Positions 29,957-38,945 of a DNA stretch of 64,000 nucleotides are shown here, piece by piece. Source of the DNA: Shimia ponticola (GTDB lineage: Bacteria; Pseudomonadota; Alphaproteobacteria; Rhodobacterales; Rhodobacteraceae). The translations under genes were made by a program, and so were the position numbers. Every line of letters begins with the position of its first letter. Position 1 is the stretch's first letter. A model generated the notes under the pieces. The model did not search any database and was not told where the DNA came from. It saw nothing but the letters and a program-made list of their open reading frames with translations. The DNA lies in the NCBI RefSeq assembly GCF_007995215.1, contig NZ_VCDK01000003.1, forward strand, positions 930,001-994,000. The letters run 5' to 3'.

Positions 29957-29981
29957 AATTGGTAACCAATCCTTACCAATT
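29957..29981. promoter_or_regulatory. Nested palindrome upstream of the LldD-like gene, GntR-like operator
   Basis: A perfect 13-bp palindrome ATTGGTAACCAAT (29958-29970) is nested in a larger inverted repeat AATTGGTAA-N7-TTACCAATT. TGGT/ACCA half-sites are typical of FadR/LldR-type GntR repressors, which often control lactate oxidation genes. No GntR gene is in the window. The site is 27 bp before the lldD start. Confidence 0.55.
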
Positions 29982-30008
29982 CTGCATAAACGCAAAGGCT
30001 TCGCCCCC

Positions 30009-31178
30009 ATGCCTGTGATTACGACCGTCGATGACCTGCACGCGATCTACCGCCGCCGCGTGCCCAAGATGTTCTACGACTACACGGAGTCAGGCAGCTG
30101 GACGGAACAGACCTTTCGCGAAAACGTGTCGGACTTTGAAAAACTGCGCCTCCGTCAACGCGTGGCCGTGGATATGTCAGGCCGATCAACAGCCTCGAAA
30201 ATGCTGGGCGAAGACGTGGCAATGCCCGTCGCCCTTGCCCCCGTCGGCCTCACCGGCATGCAGCACGCCGACGGCGAAATCAAAGCCGCGCGCGCAGCAG
30301 AGAAATTCGGTGTGCCCTTCACGCTCTCTACGATGTCGATCTGCTCGATCGAGGATGTGGCGGAACACACCACAAAGCCATTCTGGTTTCAGCTCTACGT
30401 GCTGCGTGACTGGGACTTTGTCGCGCGCATCCTCCAGCGCGCCAAGGATGCCGGGTGTTCAACCCTTGTCCTGACACTTGACCTGCAGATCCTTGGACAG
30501 CGGCACAAAGACCTCAAGAATGGCCTCTCAGCCCCGCCAAAACTGACCCCGAAGACCATCGCGAACCTCGCCACGAAATGGGCGTGGGGGCTTGAGATGC
30601 TCGGCACCAAACGCCGCTTTTTCGGCAACATCGTAGGTCACGCCAAGGGCGTACAGGATGCCTCGTCGCTGGGGTCATGGACCGCAGAACAATTCGACCC
30701 CCAACTGGATTGGTCCAAGGTCGAACGCATCAAGGAAATGTGGGGCGGCCCAATGATCCTTAAGGGCATCCTTGATCCCGAAGACGCGAAGATGGCCGTC
30801 AAGGTCGGTGCAGACGCGATCACTGTGTCAAACCACGGCGGTCGCCAGTTGGACGGCGCGCTGTCGTCGATCCGGATGCTGCCACAAATCGTGGATGCGG
30901 TTGGCGATGACATCGAAATCCACCTCGATAGCGGTATCCGCTCGGGTCAGGACGTGATGAAAGCGCTCGCGCTTGGGGCCAAGGGAACCATGATTGGCCG
31001 CGCCTTCGTCTACGGCCTCGGCGCCATGGGTGAAAAAGGCGTCACCAGCGCGCTTGAGGTCATCCACAAGGAACTCGACACCACCATGGCGCTTTGCGGC
31101 CGTCGCAGGATCGACGAGTTGAACCGCGACATCCTGCTGATCCCAGATGACTTCGAAGGACGCTGGCGTCACAACTGA
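30009..31178 (+). CDS. lldD: FMN-dependent alpha-hydroxy acid dehydrogenase (L-lactate dehydrogenase-like)
   Basis: 389 aa TIM-barrel flavoenzyme. Residues of the family are present: PVALAPVGLTGMQH, FWFQLYV, LTLDLQILGQR, ILKGI, and the active-site SNHGGRQLDG with catalytic His followed by DSGIRSGQDVMKALALGAKGTMIGRAF. It oxidises L-lactate or a related 2-hydroxy acid and passes electrons to the membrane quinone pool or oxygen; the exact substrate is not certain. The ATG at 30009 is chosen because family alignment begins there. The stop shares a base with the next gene's ATG. Confidence 0.9.
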   Translation: MPVITTVDDLHAIYRRRVPKMFYDYTESGSWTEQTFRENVSDFEKLRLRQRVAVDMSGRSTASKMLGEDVAMPVALAPVGLTGMQHADGEIKAARAAEKFGVPFTLSTMSICSIEDVAEHTTKPFWFQLYVLRDWDFVARILQRAKDAGCSTLVLTLDLQILGQRHKDLKNGLSAPPKLTPKTIANLATKWAWGLEMLGTKRRFFGNIVGHAKGVQDASSLGSWTAEQFDPQLDWSKVERIKEMWGGPMILKGILDPEDAKMAVKVGADAITVSNHGGRQLDGALSSIRMLPQIVDAVGDDIEIHLDSGIRSGQDVMKALALGAKGTMIGRAFVYGLGAMGEKGVTSALEVIHKELDTTMALCGRRRIDELNRDILLIPDDFEGRWRHN

Positions 31179-31795
31179 TGCTGATTTTTCACGATCCGCC
31201 TCTTGTTCTCTTCGCGGTCCCCAAAACCGGGACCACCGCGCTTGAGGCCGCATTGGCCAAGCGCGCGGATGTGACGGTTGGCGGCTCCGCGCAGGCAAAG
31301 CACTGCAATGTTTCCGGCTTTGAACGCGACATCGAACCAAAACACTGCAAGCCCGGGTTCGGCTATCTGCGTCTCTGCGCCATACGTGATCCGCTCGACC
31401 GGCTGCGCAGTTGGTACCGGTATCGCTTGTTGCCGCAATTTGACGGGTCCGCGACATCGACCCGCGACATGACGTTCGAGGACTTCATTCGCGATCAACT
31501 GGACCCATCCGGCGGACGGCTTCCCAAGATCGGCAACCAGCGCCGCTTTGTGAGTCGCAAGGACGGCAGCATTGGTATGCACCGCATGTATGCCTATCCA
31601 AACCTGGCACAGATGGTCGATGATCTTGCTGACATTTTGGGCCCCATCGACCTGCCCCGTCAGAATGTCTCTCCAAAGGCCACGACGGACCTGAGCCCCT
31701 CAACCCTCGACGCACTCAAAGAGGCACGCGCGCCCGAATTCGAGCTTTACGAACGCGTGTCAGAGACCGGGATGCTTGACGTCGATTTCGACTGA
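31178..31795 (+). CDS. Sulfotransferase-like protein
   Basis: 205 aa. The opening VLFAVPKTGTTALEAAL is the 5'-PSB motif that binds the 5'-phosphosulfate of PAPS, and LCAIRDPLDRLRSWYRYRL matches the 3'-phosphate motif (R-D-P-x-x-R-x-x-S-x-Y). The acceptor cannot be read. Length is short for the family but both motifs are intact. Its ATG overlaps the lldD stop (TGATG), so translation is coupled, an unusual pairing. The last 49 bp overlap the convergent MFS gene. Confidence 0.8.
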   Translation: MLIFHDPPLVLFAVPKTGTTALEAALAKRADVTVGGSAQAKHCNVSGFERDIEPKHCKPGFGYLRLCAIRDPLDRLRSWYRYRLLPQFDGSATSTRDMTFEDFIRDQLDPSGGRLPKIGNQRRFVSRKDGSIGMHRMYAYPNLAQMVDDLADILGPIDLPRQNVSPKATTDLSPSTLDALKEARAPEFELYERVSETGMLDVDFD

Positions 31796-32943
31796 GTATC
31801 CAGCTTGGGCGGCGAAATGCGATTGAGCACGAGCAAAAGCGGGATCGCCAGCACAGCCAAGACCGCGACACCGGCATAGGCCATACGCAATCCATAAGCT
31901 TCAGACATCAGACCCATCAAAACCGGCGCAAAGAAAAAGCCGGTGAAGCCCATCACAGCCGCCTTGGAAATCGCCTCGGTCCGAAACCTGGGCGCTACCC
32001 GCTGCCCTAAGAGAGACAGGCCCAGCGGCCCAATTACGGACACGCCCAGACCAAGAAGCGCAAAGCCGATATAGGCCACCATCGCCGTCGGTGCCGCCGC
32101 CGCGACCAAGGCACCTGCGGATGCAAGGAGCGATGCAACGACGACCACCAATTGATCGGGCAGGTAATCCGTAAGGCCCTGCCCGCCCAAACGCCCAAAG
32201 GCCATGGTCAGACCCAACATCGTCGGTCCCAAGGCCCCGGCCAGCGGATCCCCGTTCAAGGTCCGTTCAATGTGAAGCGCCGACCATGTCTCGACCGTGG
32301 CTTCGGTCATAAAGGCCACAAGGACAATGCCACCACAGACCAACAGGATCAGCCACGGCATCCGCTCGGTTGATCCGGCCTCGGTCTCGACGACCTCGGG
32401 CGCGGTGCGCAGGCGGCTCGACAAGATCAGACAGACCAACCCAGCGAGCCCCATCGCCACCGCAGGTCCGTATCCCGCATCCCGGACCAAACCCGTCGAA
32501 AAGGCTGCCACAGCGTAGCCCACCGAAAACATCCCATGGCCCGCATTCATCAGGCTGCGTCCAGAGCGCACCTCAAGTTCGCTCAACCGTGCATTCATCA
32601 GCACATCGGTCAGGCCTGAAAACATGCCCATGACGATCATGATAAGAAAAAAGGCCATAGCGCTTTGCGCCATGCCGGGCAAAAAGATCATGCAGGAAAA
32701 CAGGGCTGCGCAGACCTGTAGCCCTCGATCCTTGAGCAACCGATCGACACGCGGCGCCGCGAACATCGCCATCACCAGCCCGGTTGCATTCCCCAATAGC
32801 AAAAAACCGAACACCCCGTCGCTGACACCCAAATTCTCGCGAATGGCCGGGACCGAGGCCGCAAACGACCCCCAGAACAGGCCCACCATCACAAAGGCAA
32901 CGGATGCCAGTCGCGCGGTCCATATGGCTGACAGGATTCTCAT
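31747..32943 (-). CDS. MFS transporter (NarK/YbjJ-like sugar or drug efflux type)
   Basis: 398 aa with twelve hydrophobic segments. Text such as GLFWGSFAASVPAIRENLGVSDGVFGFLLLGNATG at the N-terminus and MNARLSELEVRSGRSLMNAGHGMFSVGYAVAA in the middle resembles the YbjJ-type MFS group. No substrate can be assigned. The ATG at 32943 begins the first helix; the open frame to 33078 is not hydrophobic and was rejected. The 3' end overlaps the sulfotransferase-like gene by 49 bp on the other strand. Confidence 0.8.
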   Translation of the reverse strand: MRILSAIWTARLASVAFVMVGLFWGSFAASVPAIRENLGVSDGVFGFLLLGNATGLVMAMFAAPRVDRLLKDRGLQVCAALFSCMIFLPGMAQSAMAFFLIMIVMGMFSGLTDVLMNARLSELEVRSGRSLMNAGHGMFSVGYAVAAFSTGLVRDAGYGPAVAMGLAGLVCLILSSRLRTAPEVVETEAGSTERMPWLILLVCGGIVLVAFMTEATVETWSALHIERTLNGDPLAGALGPTMLGLTMAFGRLGGQGLTDYLPDQLVVVVASLLASAGALVAAAAPTAMVAYIGFALLGLGVSVIGPLGLSLLGQRVAPRFRTEAISKAAVMGFTGFFFAPVLMGLMSEAYGLRMAYAGVAVLAVLAIPLLLVLNRISPPKLDTQSKSTSSIPVSDTRS

Positions 32944-33158
32944 GGTGAGAACCGCTCGCACCAGTTCGCCACCAAAGCAACATCCAAAGTTGGGCCAAGG
33001 GTCACTCGCAGGCTCGTGGCACGACGCAAATGGATGGATCACCTTGGCTGATCGCCCATCAAACTGCCCTCTTCCCAACCAGAAAAGACTCGTCTATACG
33101 CGCGGCTTCATCGGGGCATACACCCTTGGAGGATGCCCCCCAAACAAAGGAATATATC

Positions 33159-33797
33159 ATGGCTGGTGAGATCCCTGATCTTCACGCCACGGTACGCGCG
33201 GGGACGGGCAAGGGGGCCGCCCGCCAAGCTCGCCGTGACGGGCAAGTACCTGGCATCGTTTTTGGTGGCGACACCGATCCTGTACCGATCAACATCCCCT
33301 TCAACGTTCTGCTGAAAAAGCTGAAGGCCGGTCGCTTTAAGTCGACGCTCTTCAACCTGAAGCTCGACGGTCACGACGACGTCCGCATCATTTGCCGCGA
33401 CGTGCAGCGTGACGTGGTCAAAGACCTGCCAACGCACGTTGACTTTATGCGCCTGCGCCGCACCACGAAAATCAACCTGTTCATTCCGGTTGAGATCGTT
33501 GGCGAAGACAACAGCCAAGCCCTGCGCCGTGGCGGCAACCTGAACGTGGTTCGCCCAGAGATCGAACTGGTTGTGACCGCAGGTGACATCCCTGAGAAGG
33601 TCGAAGTCGACATCTCGGGTCTGGCCATCGGCGACACGCTGACCATCTCGGACGTGACCTTGCCAGCTGGCGCCAAGCCGACCATCGACCGCGACTTCGT
33701 GATTGCCACCATGGATGCTCCTAAAGGCATCGGCGGCGGTGACGACGAAGACGGCGAAGGCGAAGAGGGTGAAGCCACCGAGGGCGGCGAAGAGTAA
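33159..33797 (+). CDS. rplY: 50S ribosomal protein L25/general stress protein Ctc
   Basis: 212 aa, the long two-domain form. The N-terminal L25 domain ([22 protein letters not shown]) binds 5S rRNA; the C-terminal TL5/CTC domain ends in an acidic tail ([14 protein letters not shown]). The ATG at 33159 has AAGGA 9 bases upstream and starts [10 protein letters not shown], as in relatives. In most alphaproteobacteria pth follows directly; here two minus-strand genes intervene. Confidence 0.95.
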   Translation: MAGEIPDLHATVRAGTGKGAARQARRDGQVPGIVFGGDTDPVPINIPFNVLLKKLKAGRFKSTLFNLKLDGHDDVRIICRDVQRDVVKDLPTHVDFMRLRRTTKINLFIPVEIVGEDNSQALRRGGNLNVVRPEIELVVTAGDIPEKVEVDISGLAIGDTLTISDVTLPAGAKPTIDRDFVIATMDAPKGIGGGDDEDGEGEEGEATEGGEE

Positions 33798-33820
33798 TCT
33801 TTGCCTCTAAGCATATATAC

Positions 33821-33856
33821 AAAGGGCTCCGCACTGCGGGGCCCTTTTTTCTTTTT
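33821..33856 (+). terminator. Intrinsic terminator of rplY
   Basis: A 12-bp stem (AAAGGGCTCCGC / GCGGGGCCCTTT, one T-G pair) with a 3-nt loop is followed by two T-runs. It lies 24 bp after the rplY stop. Confidence 0.92.
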
Positions 33857-33883
33857 GGTCAGTGCTGACCTATCGGCCAACCA

Positions 33884-34465
33884 TCAACTCAATCGCGTCC
33901 GCCAAACGCCCCATCCTGCCGCCAACAGGACCACCGCACAAAGCGCGTATTTGGACACCTGACCCATCGTTCCGATGATCAGCACGGTGTGCAGAACCGC
34001 TCCTCCGACGATCAGCACTACCAGAGCCATATGCACCCTACGCCACACCATTGGGGCGATACGCCGCCTGAGGATGGCGACGACTCCCAAGGCAAAAATC
34101 GCGATCATTGAGGCGACACCCCACACAGAAAACGGCGTGGGTGACCTGAACAGCAAAGCGTCAATGACATCTGGCGGGCTGGTAATCCAAAGTCCGCCAA
34201 CGTGCACAAGGACCAAAGCAAAAGCCGCGGCACCAATCCAGCGGTGCCCCAGACGCCCATTGATCCCACCCTCATGGGCAAGGATCGGTTGCACCGGAAA
34301 CAGGCACAACGCAGCGATACCGGCGAATCCCGAGATTACATAAACCCAATCTCGATATTGCAGATACGGGCTTTGCCCTGCTGCCACCAAGGCCCACACC
34401 CCCACCGCCAATACGGCGATGGCAGGCCAGAGCAGCCTAGGCTTCAACCAGAACGAACTCGACAT
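33884..34465 (-). CDS. Ferric-reductase-like transmembrane protein
   Basis: 193 aa with five or six helices. Paired histidines sit one helix apart: GHRWIGAAAFALVLVHVGG and WRRVHMALVVLIVGGAVLHTVLI. That spacing is the b-type heme-binding pattern of ferric reductase-like (FRD/YedZ-like) membrane domains. There is no FAD/NAD domain, so it would need a partner. The gene overlaps the end of the upstream Tat-exported protein gene by 29 bp, implying one functional unit, perhaps periplasmic electron transfer (inference). Confidence 0.78.
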   Translation of the reverse strand: MSSSFWLKPRLLWPAIAVLAVGVWALVAAGQSPYLQYRDWVYVISGFAGIAALCLFPVQPILAHEGGINGRLGHRWIGAAAFALVLVHVGGLWITSPPDVIDALLFRSPTPFSVWGVASMIAIFALGVVAILRRRIAPMVWRRVHMALVVLIVGGAVLHTVLIIGTMGQVSKYALCAVVLLAAGWGVWRTRLS

Positions 34466-34934
34466 TCAGCGTCTTGTCATTGGGGGACGCCATCAGCGGA
34501 CGCAGGAAGACTGTTTGGAACTCACCTCCGCCAAAAGCCGCATCCTCATCTGCGTCATAAGCCAGATGCCCGTGCGCCTGGCCAAAGGCAGGCACGATCT
34601 GCGGCATGTCCATCTGAAATCGGCCCTCTGCATCGGTCAGCGTGGCACCGTGCGAAGCCCAATCCCGCTCATGTCCTTCGATCGTGTGCGCCCACATCTG
34701 AATGCGTCGCCCGGCCAGTGGCGCGCCATCGCCCGCCCGTCTGACACGGCCAGTCATCAGAAACCCGCCGCCCCCAATCCGTTCGACAATCGGAGCGCCC
34801 GGGCGATAGTTGTTGGCCCCACCCCGCATAGTCGGCGTTGGAGCCACACTCTGCGCCATCGCGGGCATCCCCACGAGTGATGCGGCTCCGGCAGCACCCA
34901 GCAGGCGTCGGCGGTTCATGGTCAGTCGAGACAT
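34437..34934 (-). CDS. Tat-exported beta-sandwich protein (intradiol dioxygenase-like fold)
   Basis: 165 aa. NRRRLLGAAGAASLVG is a twin-arginine signal with cleavage near AMA-Q. The mature part has MTGRVRRAGDGAPLAGRRIQMWA and TDAEGRFQMDMP, strands shared by transthyretin-like and intradiol-dioxygenase-like domains, but the Tyr/His iron ligands of true dioxygenases are not evident. GGAGGG precedes the ATG at 34934. Overlap with the heme-membrane gene suggests a two-component export/redox unit. Confidence 0.7.
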   Translation of the reverse strand: MSRLTMNRRRLLGAAGAASLVGMPAMAQSVAPTPTMRGGANNYRPGAPIVERIGGGGFLMTGRVRRAGDGAPLAGRRIQMWAHTIEGHERDWASHGATLTDAEGRFQMDMPQIVPAFGQAHGHLAYDADEDAAFGGGEFQTVFLRPLMASPNDKTLNVEFVLVEA

Positions 34935-35108
34935 CTAAGACCCTCCATCGGTTGCTATGAACATATGTCATGCACATCCGCATAACACCCCACAGGTCTG
35001 TGAGCGTAAGCGTCCTGCGCAACCTCTTGCCACAGCTTCCGGCTTGTACCATCCATCTGGCGCTTAGCCACCTGACCCGCTAACGCTGCACCGTGAAAGG
35101 AACCGCCC

Positions 35109-35792
35109 ATGCATCTCTTTGTCGGTCTCGGCAATCCCGGCCCCAAATACGCCCGCAACCGCCACAACATCGGCTTCATGGCGCTGGACGAAATCGCGCG
35201 CGACCATGGCTTTGCACCGTGGCGGTCCAAGTTTCAGGGACAAGTCAGCGAAGGCACTCTGGGCCGTGAAAAGGTGCTTCTGCTGAAACCAGAAACCTTC
35301 ATGAACAAATCGGGTCAGTCCGTCGGCGAAGCGATGCGGTTTTACAAACTCGACCCCGGCAGCGTCACCGTTTTCCATGATGAACTCGACCTCGCCCCTG
35401 GCAAATGCCGCGTCAAACAAGGCGGCGGTCACGCGGGCCATAACGGGCTGCGGTCGATCCACGGCCATATTGGAGAGGCGTATCAACGCGTCCGCCTGGG
35501 TATCGGGCATCCCGGCCACAAAGACGCGGTCTCAGGCTACGTGTTGCGCGACTTTCCCAAGGCGGATGAAGGCTGGCTCGACGACCTGCTGCGCGGCATC
35601 TCAGACGGGGCTGCAGACCTCGCCGCCGGCGACAAAGGCCGTTTCATGAACGCCGTCGCGTTGCGCGTCGCTCCGCCGCGCTCTTCCAAGACAGTCGAAA
35701 AAGCCACGACGAAAGAAACCACCAAAGCTTCGGAGCCCGAACCCGAAGACACCCGGTCTTCCATCCAAAAGCTGATGGATAAATTCCGGTGA
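35109..35792 (+). CDS. pth: Peptidyl-tRNA hydrolase
   Basis: 227 aa. The core is complete: [21 protein letters not shown] (catalytic His in RHNIGF), [29 protein letters not shown] and [18 protein letters not shown]. It recycles peptidyl-tRNA released from stalled ribosomes. A Lys/Glu/Thr-rich C-terminal tail (about 190-227) is beyond the standard length of about 190 aa. AAGGA is 8 bases upstream. The DUF2332 gene starts 7 bp after the stop. Confidence 0.96.
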   Translation: MHLFVGLGNPGPKYARNRHNIGFMALDEIARDHGFAPWRSKFQGQVSEGTLGREKVLLLKPETFMNKSGQSVGEAMRFYKLDPGSVTVFHDELDLAPGKCRVKQGGGHAGHNGLRSIHGHIGEAYQRVRLGIGHPGHKDAVSGYVLRDFPKADEGWLDDLLRGISDGAADLAAGDKGRFMNAVALRVAPPRSSKTVEKATTKETTKASEPEPEDTRSSIQKLMDKFR

Positions 35793-35799
35793 TGCTCCC

Positions 35800-36858
35800 A
35801 TGACCCCTGCGCTGACGTCAGCCTTCGCAGGTCAGGCTAAGGCCTGCGGACAGCTGGACTCGCCCTTCATGGCGTGGGCGCTGCCATTGATGCTCGACGC
35901 CGTAGACCCGGCCTCGGCGCTTGGAACACGGCTTTGTTCTTGGCCAGAGGACCGCATCCGGGCGGAGCACGACGCCGTTGCCTTGCGCCTTGCTGGAGGC
36001 TTGCATGCGCTGAAACTTCAGGGCGATGCCACCCTTGCCGCCGTCTATCCGCCCAACACGCCTGACGAAGACACCTTTACCGCCGCATTGCGCGATACCT
36101 ACGCGAGGCACGAAGCCACGCTCCTGGATTGGCTGAACCTCCCACCACAGACCAACGAAGTCCGCCGCGCCGCGATCCTGATCGCTGCGGGTCACTGGCT
36201 GACCGCGCGCTACGGCAAAATGCTGGTGGTGTCCGAACTCGGCGCGTCTGGTGGGTTGAACCTCAATTGGGACTTCTTCCACATGCAGGTGGGCGATCAG
36301 TCCTTTGGCCCCGAAACCTCAGCCGTGCGCCTGACGCCCGAATGGCAAGGCACGCCGCCAACCCATTGCCCGCCCTATGTGCACGAGGCGCGCGGCGTGG
36401 ACCTGAACCCGCTCAACCCCACCGACCCGAAATCAGAATTGCGCCTGATGGCATATCTCTGGCCTGATCAGGCCGAACGTCTGGCCCGGACCAAAGCCGC
36501 CATCGCATTGGCCAAGGCACCGGGCACTGAGTCCGAACACCAGTTGCAGCAAGGCGATGCGCTGGAATGGCTGCCAACCCGCCTGCCCCACCGCGCGCCG
36601 TACCTGCACATGATCTACTCGACCATTGCGTGGCAGTATCTGCCGGATGCCGCCCGCGCGGCAGGCACAGCAATGATCGAGACCGCTGGCGCACAGGCCA
36701 CCGCCGACACCCCGCTGGCGTGGTTCACCATGGAACCCGACGGGAAAACCCCTGGCGCTGCGATGACAATGCGGCTCTGGCCCGGCGACCTGACACTGAA
36801 CTTTGGCCGTGTCGATTTCCACGGACGTTCGGTCAATTGGCAGGCTCCACCGCCCTAA
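35800..36858 (+). CDS. DUF2332 family protein
   Basis: 352 aa. The family motif LVVSELGASGGLNLNWD lies near 146-162, followed by RGVDLNPLNPTDPKSELRLMAYLWPDQ and YSTIAWQYLP. DUF2332 proteins are uncharacterised; the E-x-G-x-S-x-G-L-N-L motif looks like a methyltransferase-type SAM-binding loop (inference). No signal peptide. It sits directly after pth and is probably in the same transcript. Confidence 0.82.
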   Translation: MTPALTSAFAGQAKACGQLDSPFMAWALPLMLDAVDPASALGTRLCSWPEDRIRAEHDAVALRLAGGLHALKLQGDATLAAVYPPNTPDEDTFTAALRDTYARHEATLLDWLNLPPQTNEVRRAAILIAAGHWLTARYGKMLVVSELGASGGLNLNWDFFHMQVGDQSFGPETSAVRLTPEWQGTPPTHCPPYVHEARGVDLNPLNPTDPKSELRLMAYLWPDQAERLARTKAAIALAKAPGTESEHQLQQGDALEWLPTRLPHRAPYLHMIYSTIAWQYLPDAARAAGTAMIETAGAQATADTPLAWFTMEPDGKTPGAAMTMRLWPGDLTLNFGRVDFHGRSVNWQAPPP

Positions 36859-36921
36859 ACTTCGGACTCCGGTTGAAAACCAGCGCTCTGTGCCCGACGT
36901 TGAGCAGCGGGAGGGACATTC

Positions 36922-38106
36922 ATGCGCAAAGTACTCAAACTCTTTGGTTTCGCTCTGGCGATCACGCTCGCGGCGGCTGTCATTGCTGGCATCGTCTTTC
37001 AGGATCGCCTGACGCGCCTCATGGCCGTGAACACGCTCTTTGCCGAGGATAAGATCGTCTCGAACTTTTCCTCAATGGATGACCTCTTTTTCCACGCGCA
37101 TTTGTCACGCGGAGACCGTCCCGTCAGCTCTCTGCCAGCAGGCACCCCCGTCACCCTGCCTGACGGCTATGACACTTGGCTGACCGACCGTGCCGTCACT
37201 GCAGTGGTGATGCTCAAGGACGGAAAGGTCGTCCACGAGGCCTACCACCTTGGCACCGAAGCGACAGACACGCGCATCTCTTGGTCCGTTGCCAAAAGCT
37301 ATCTCTCGACCCTCTTTGGTATTGCCATGGAAAAGGGTGAGATTTCATCTCTGGATGATCCGGTCACCCAATATTCCCCCGCGCTGGCAGGTACCGCCTA
37401 TGACGGCGCAACAATCCGCAATGTCCTGAACATGGCCTCCGGGGTGGTCTTTGATGAGGACTATCTCGATTTCTGGAGCGACATTAACAAAATGGGCCGT
37501 GTCCTCGCTCTTGGCGGCTCCATGGACCGGTTTGCAGCAGGCCTTGATGACACCTTCGCGCCCGCAGGTGAAACATGGAAATACACCTCTATCGACACCC
37601 ATGTTCTTGGCATGGTGCTGCGTGGCGCAACAGGTCGATCCGTACCAGATTTGCTGCAAGAGCGCGTCATCGCGCCGTTGGGGTTAGAAGCCGCCGGAAG
37701 CTATCTCACCGATGGAAATGGGGTAGCCTTTGTTCTGGGTGGCCTCAATTTCACCACCCGGGACTATGCCCGATTTGGCCAGATGGTTCTGCAAGGCGGC
37801 GCATGGCAAGGCACCCAAATCGTCAGCGGCGACTGGCTGACCGAGGCGACCCGTGCCTCGGCCCCGACACAGCCCGGAGGCGAACGCTATGGATATCAAT
37901 GGTGGATCGCTCCGGACGAAGACATCACCGATCCCGAACACGCCTTCTACGGACGTGGCGTTTACGGGCAATACCTCTACATAGATCCCAAGCGGGATGT
38001 CGTGATCGCCGTCAACGGCGCGGACCGCAAGTTTCGCGAACCGGGTGTGAACGACTCTAATATCGCCATGTTCCGCAGCATGGCTGCCGCCACAGATGGC
38101 ACATGA
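36922..38106 (+). CDS. Beta-lactamase-family serine hydrolase (NylB-like)
   Basis: 394 aa. A single N-terminal helix (about 8-26) serves as anchor or uncleaved signal. The penicillin-binding fold follows: S-x-x-K motif SWSVAKSY with Ser122 and Lys125, a downstream YTSIDTH tyrosine motif, and a late GRGVYGQYLYIDP stretch in place of K-T-G. This arrangement resembles 6-aminohexanoate-dimer hydrolase and related class C-like esterases. The natural substrate is unknown. It precedes the DUF2237 gene by 10 bp. Confidence 0.85.
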   Translation: MRKVLKLFGFALAITLAAAVIAGIVFQDRLTRLMAVNTLFAEDKIVSNFSSMDDLFFHAHLSRGDRPVSSLPAGTPVTLPDGYDTWLTDRAVTAVVMLKDGKVVHEAYHLGTEATDTRISWSVAKSYLSTLFGIAMEKGEISSLDDPVTQYSPALAGTAYDGATIRNVLNMASGVVFDEDYLDFWSDINKMGRVLALGGSMDRFAAGLDDTFAPAGETWKYTSIDTHVLGMVLRGATGRSVPDLLQERVIAPLGLEAAGSYLTDGNGVAFVLGGLNFTTRDYARFGQMVLQGGAWQGTQIVSGDWLTEATRASAPTQPGGERYGYQWWIAPDEDITDPEHAFYGRGVYGQYLYIDPKRDVVIAVNGADRKFREPGVNDSNIAMFRSMAAATDGT

Positions 38107-38116
38107 GGGATGACCA

Positions 38117-38512
38117 ATGCTGGAAAAAGACCCAAGCCTGAATGTTCTGGGTGAGGCGCTTGCGCCTTGCTCATCCGATCCGATGACCGGATTTTTTCGC
38201 GACGGCCACTGCAATACCTGCGCCGAAGATCGCGGAAGCCACACAGTCTGCGCTATCCTTACCGCCGAGTTTCTGGCTTACTCAAAATACGTCGGCAACG
38301 ACCTTAGCACCCCGCGCCCCGAATACCGGTTTCCCGGCCTGAAGCCCGGCGACCAATGGTGCCTTTGCGCGGGTCGTTTCATGCAAGCCCACGAAGAGGG
38401 GTGCGCGCCCAAGGTCAATCTCGCCGCCACCCACCAACGGGCGCTTGAAGTGGTGCCGCTTGAGGTGCTTGAGAAAAACGCCACCTCAGATGCAGGCGAT
38501 CTCGATACCTGA
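38117..38512 (+). CDS. DUF2237 family protein
   Basis: 131 aa. The whole length matches the DUF2237 pattern: NVLGEALAPCSSDPMTGFFRDGHC, a D-R-G-S-H-T-V-C motif, GNDLSTPRPEYRFPGLKPGDQWCLCAGRF and LAATHQRALEVVPLEVL. Its five or more conserved Cys/His suggest metal binding, but the family has no known function. Directly follows the hydrolase gene. Confidence 0.88.
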   Translation: MLEKDPSLNVLGEALAPCSSDPMTGFFRDGHCNTCAEDRGSHTVCAILTAEFLAYSKYVGNDLSTPRPEYRFPGLKPGDQWCLCAGRFMQAHEEGCAPKVNLAATHQRALEVVPLEVLEKNATSDAGDLDT

Positions 38513-38616
38513 AAAGGTTCCAGAGCCGGTTCTAACTATACTGTGAAGGAACGCGGGACCGTGCGCGGTGTTGTTGCTCCATGAAATGGTCAAACCAAAT
38601 GATTGGAGCAAACACC

Positions 38617-38886
38617 ATGACACGTATTCTGAGTGCCGCAGCGTTCCTGCTGATCGCATCGGCTGGCTTTGCAAACACCAACGACCAGTTCGGCACGCCC
38701 TGCATCGAACTGACGCTCTCGCAACCCGGTTGCGAATATGTCGGCGAGGAAAACATCCCAGGTCCATTCTCGGACCGTGTCGAAGGCACTGCCGCTGACG
38801 TAGGTATCGTGAGCGACCGCCCAGCACCGGGTGTGTCCCGCGCACAAGGCACCTACAACGACACTGATCGCAACGACGACAGCTAA
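38617..38886 (+). CDS. Small secreted protein, unknown
   Basis: 89 aa. A signal peptide (TRILSAAAFLLIASAGFA) precedes a short mature part with two cysteines (PCIELTLSQPGC) that could form a disulfide, and an Asp/Thr-rich end. Not recognised. The ATG at 38617 has GGAG 8 bases upstream; an ATG at 38581 in frame has no such site. Convergent with the LuxR-type gene. Confidence 0.7.
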   Translation: MTRILSAAAFLLIASAGFANTNDQFGTPCIELTLSQPGCEYVGEENIPGPFSDRVEGTAADVGIVSDRPAPGVSRAQGTYNDTDRNDDS

Positions 38887-38903
38887 GGCTAGATCCCATC
38901 ATG

Positions 38904-38930
38904 AAAACGCCGCCCACTGGGCGGCGTTTT
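38904..38930. terminator. Bidirectional terminator
   Basis: A 12-bp perfect stem (AAAACGCCGCCC and its complement) with a 3-nt ACT loop ends in TTTT on the plus side and AAAA on the other. It separates the small secreted gene and the convergent LuxR-type gene. Confidence 0.9.
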
Positions 38931-38945
38931 CCTTTGGTCAATACC

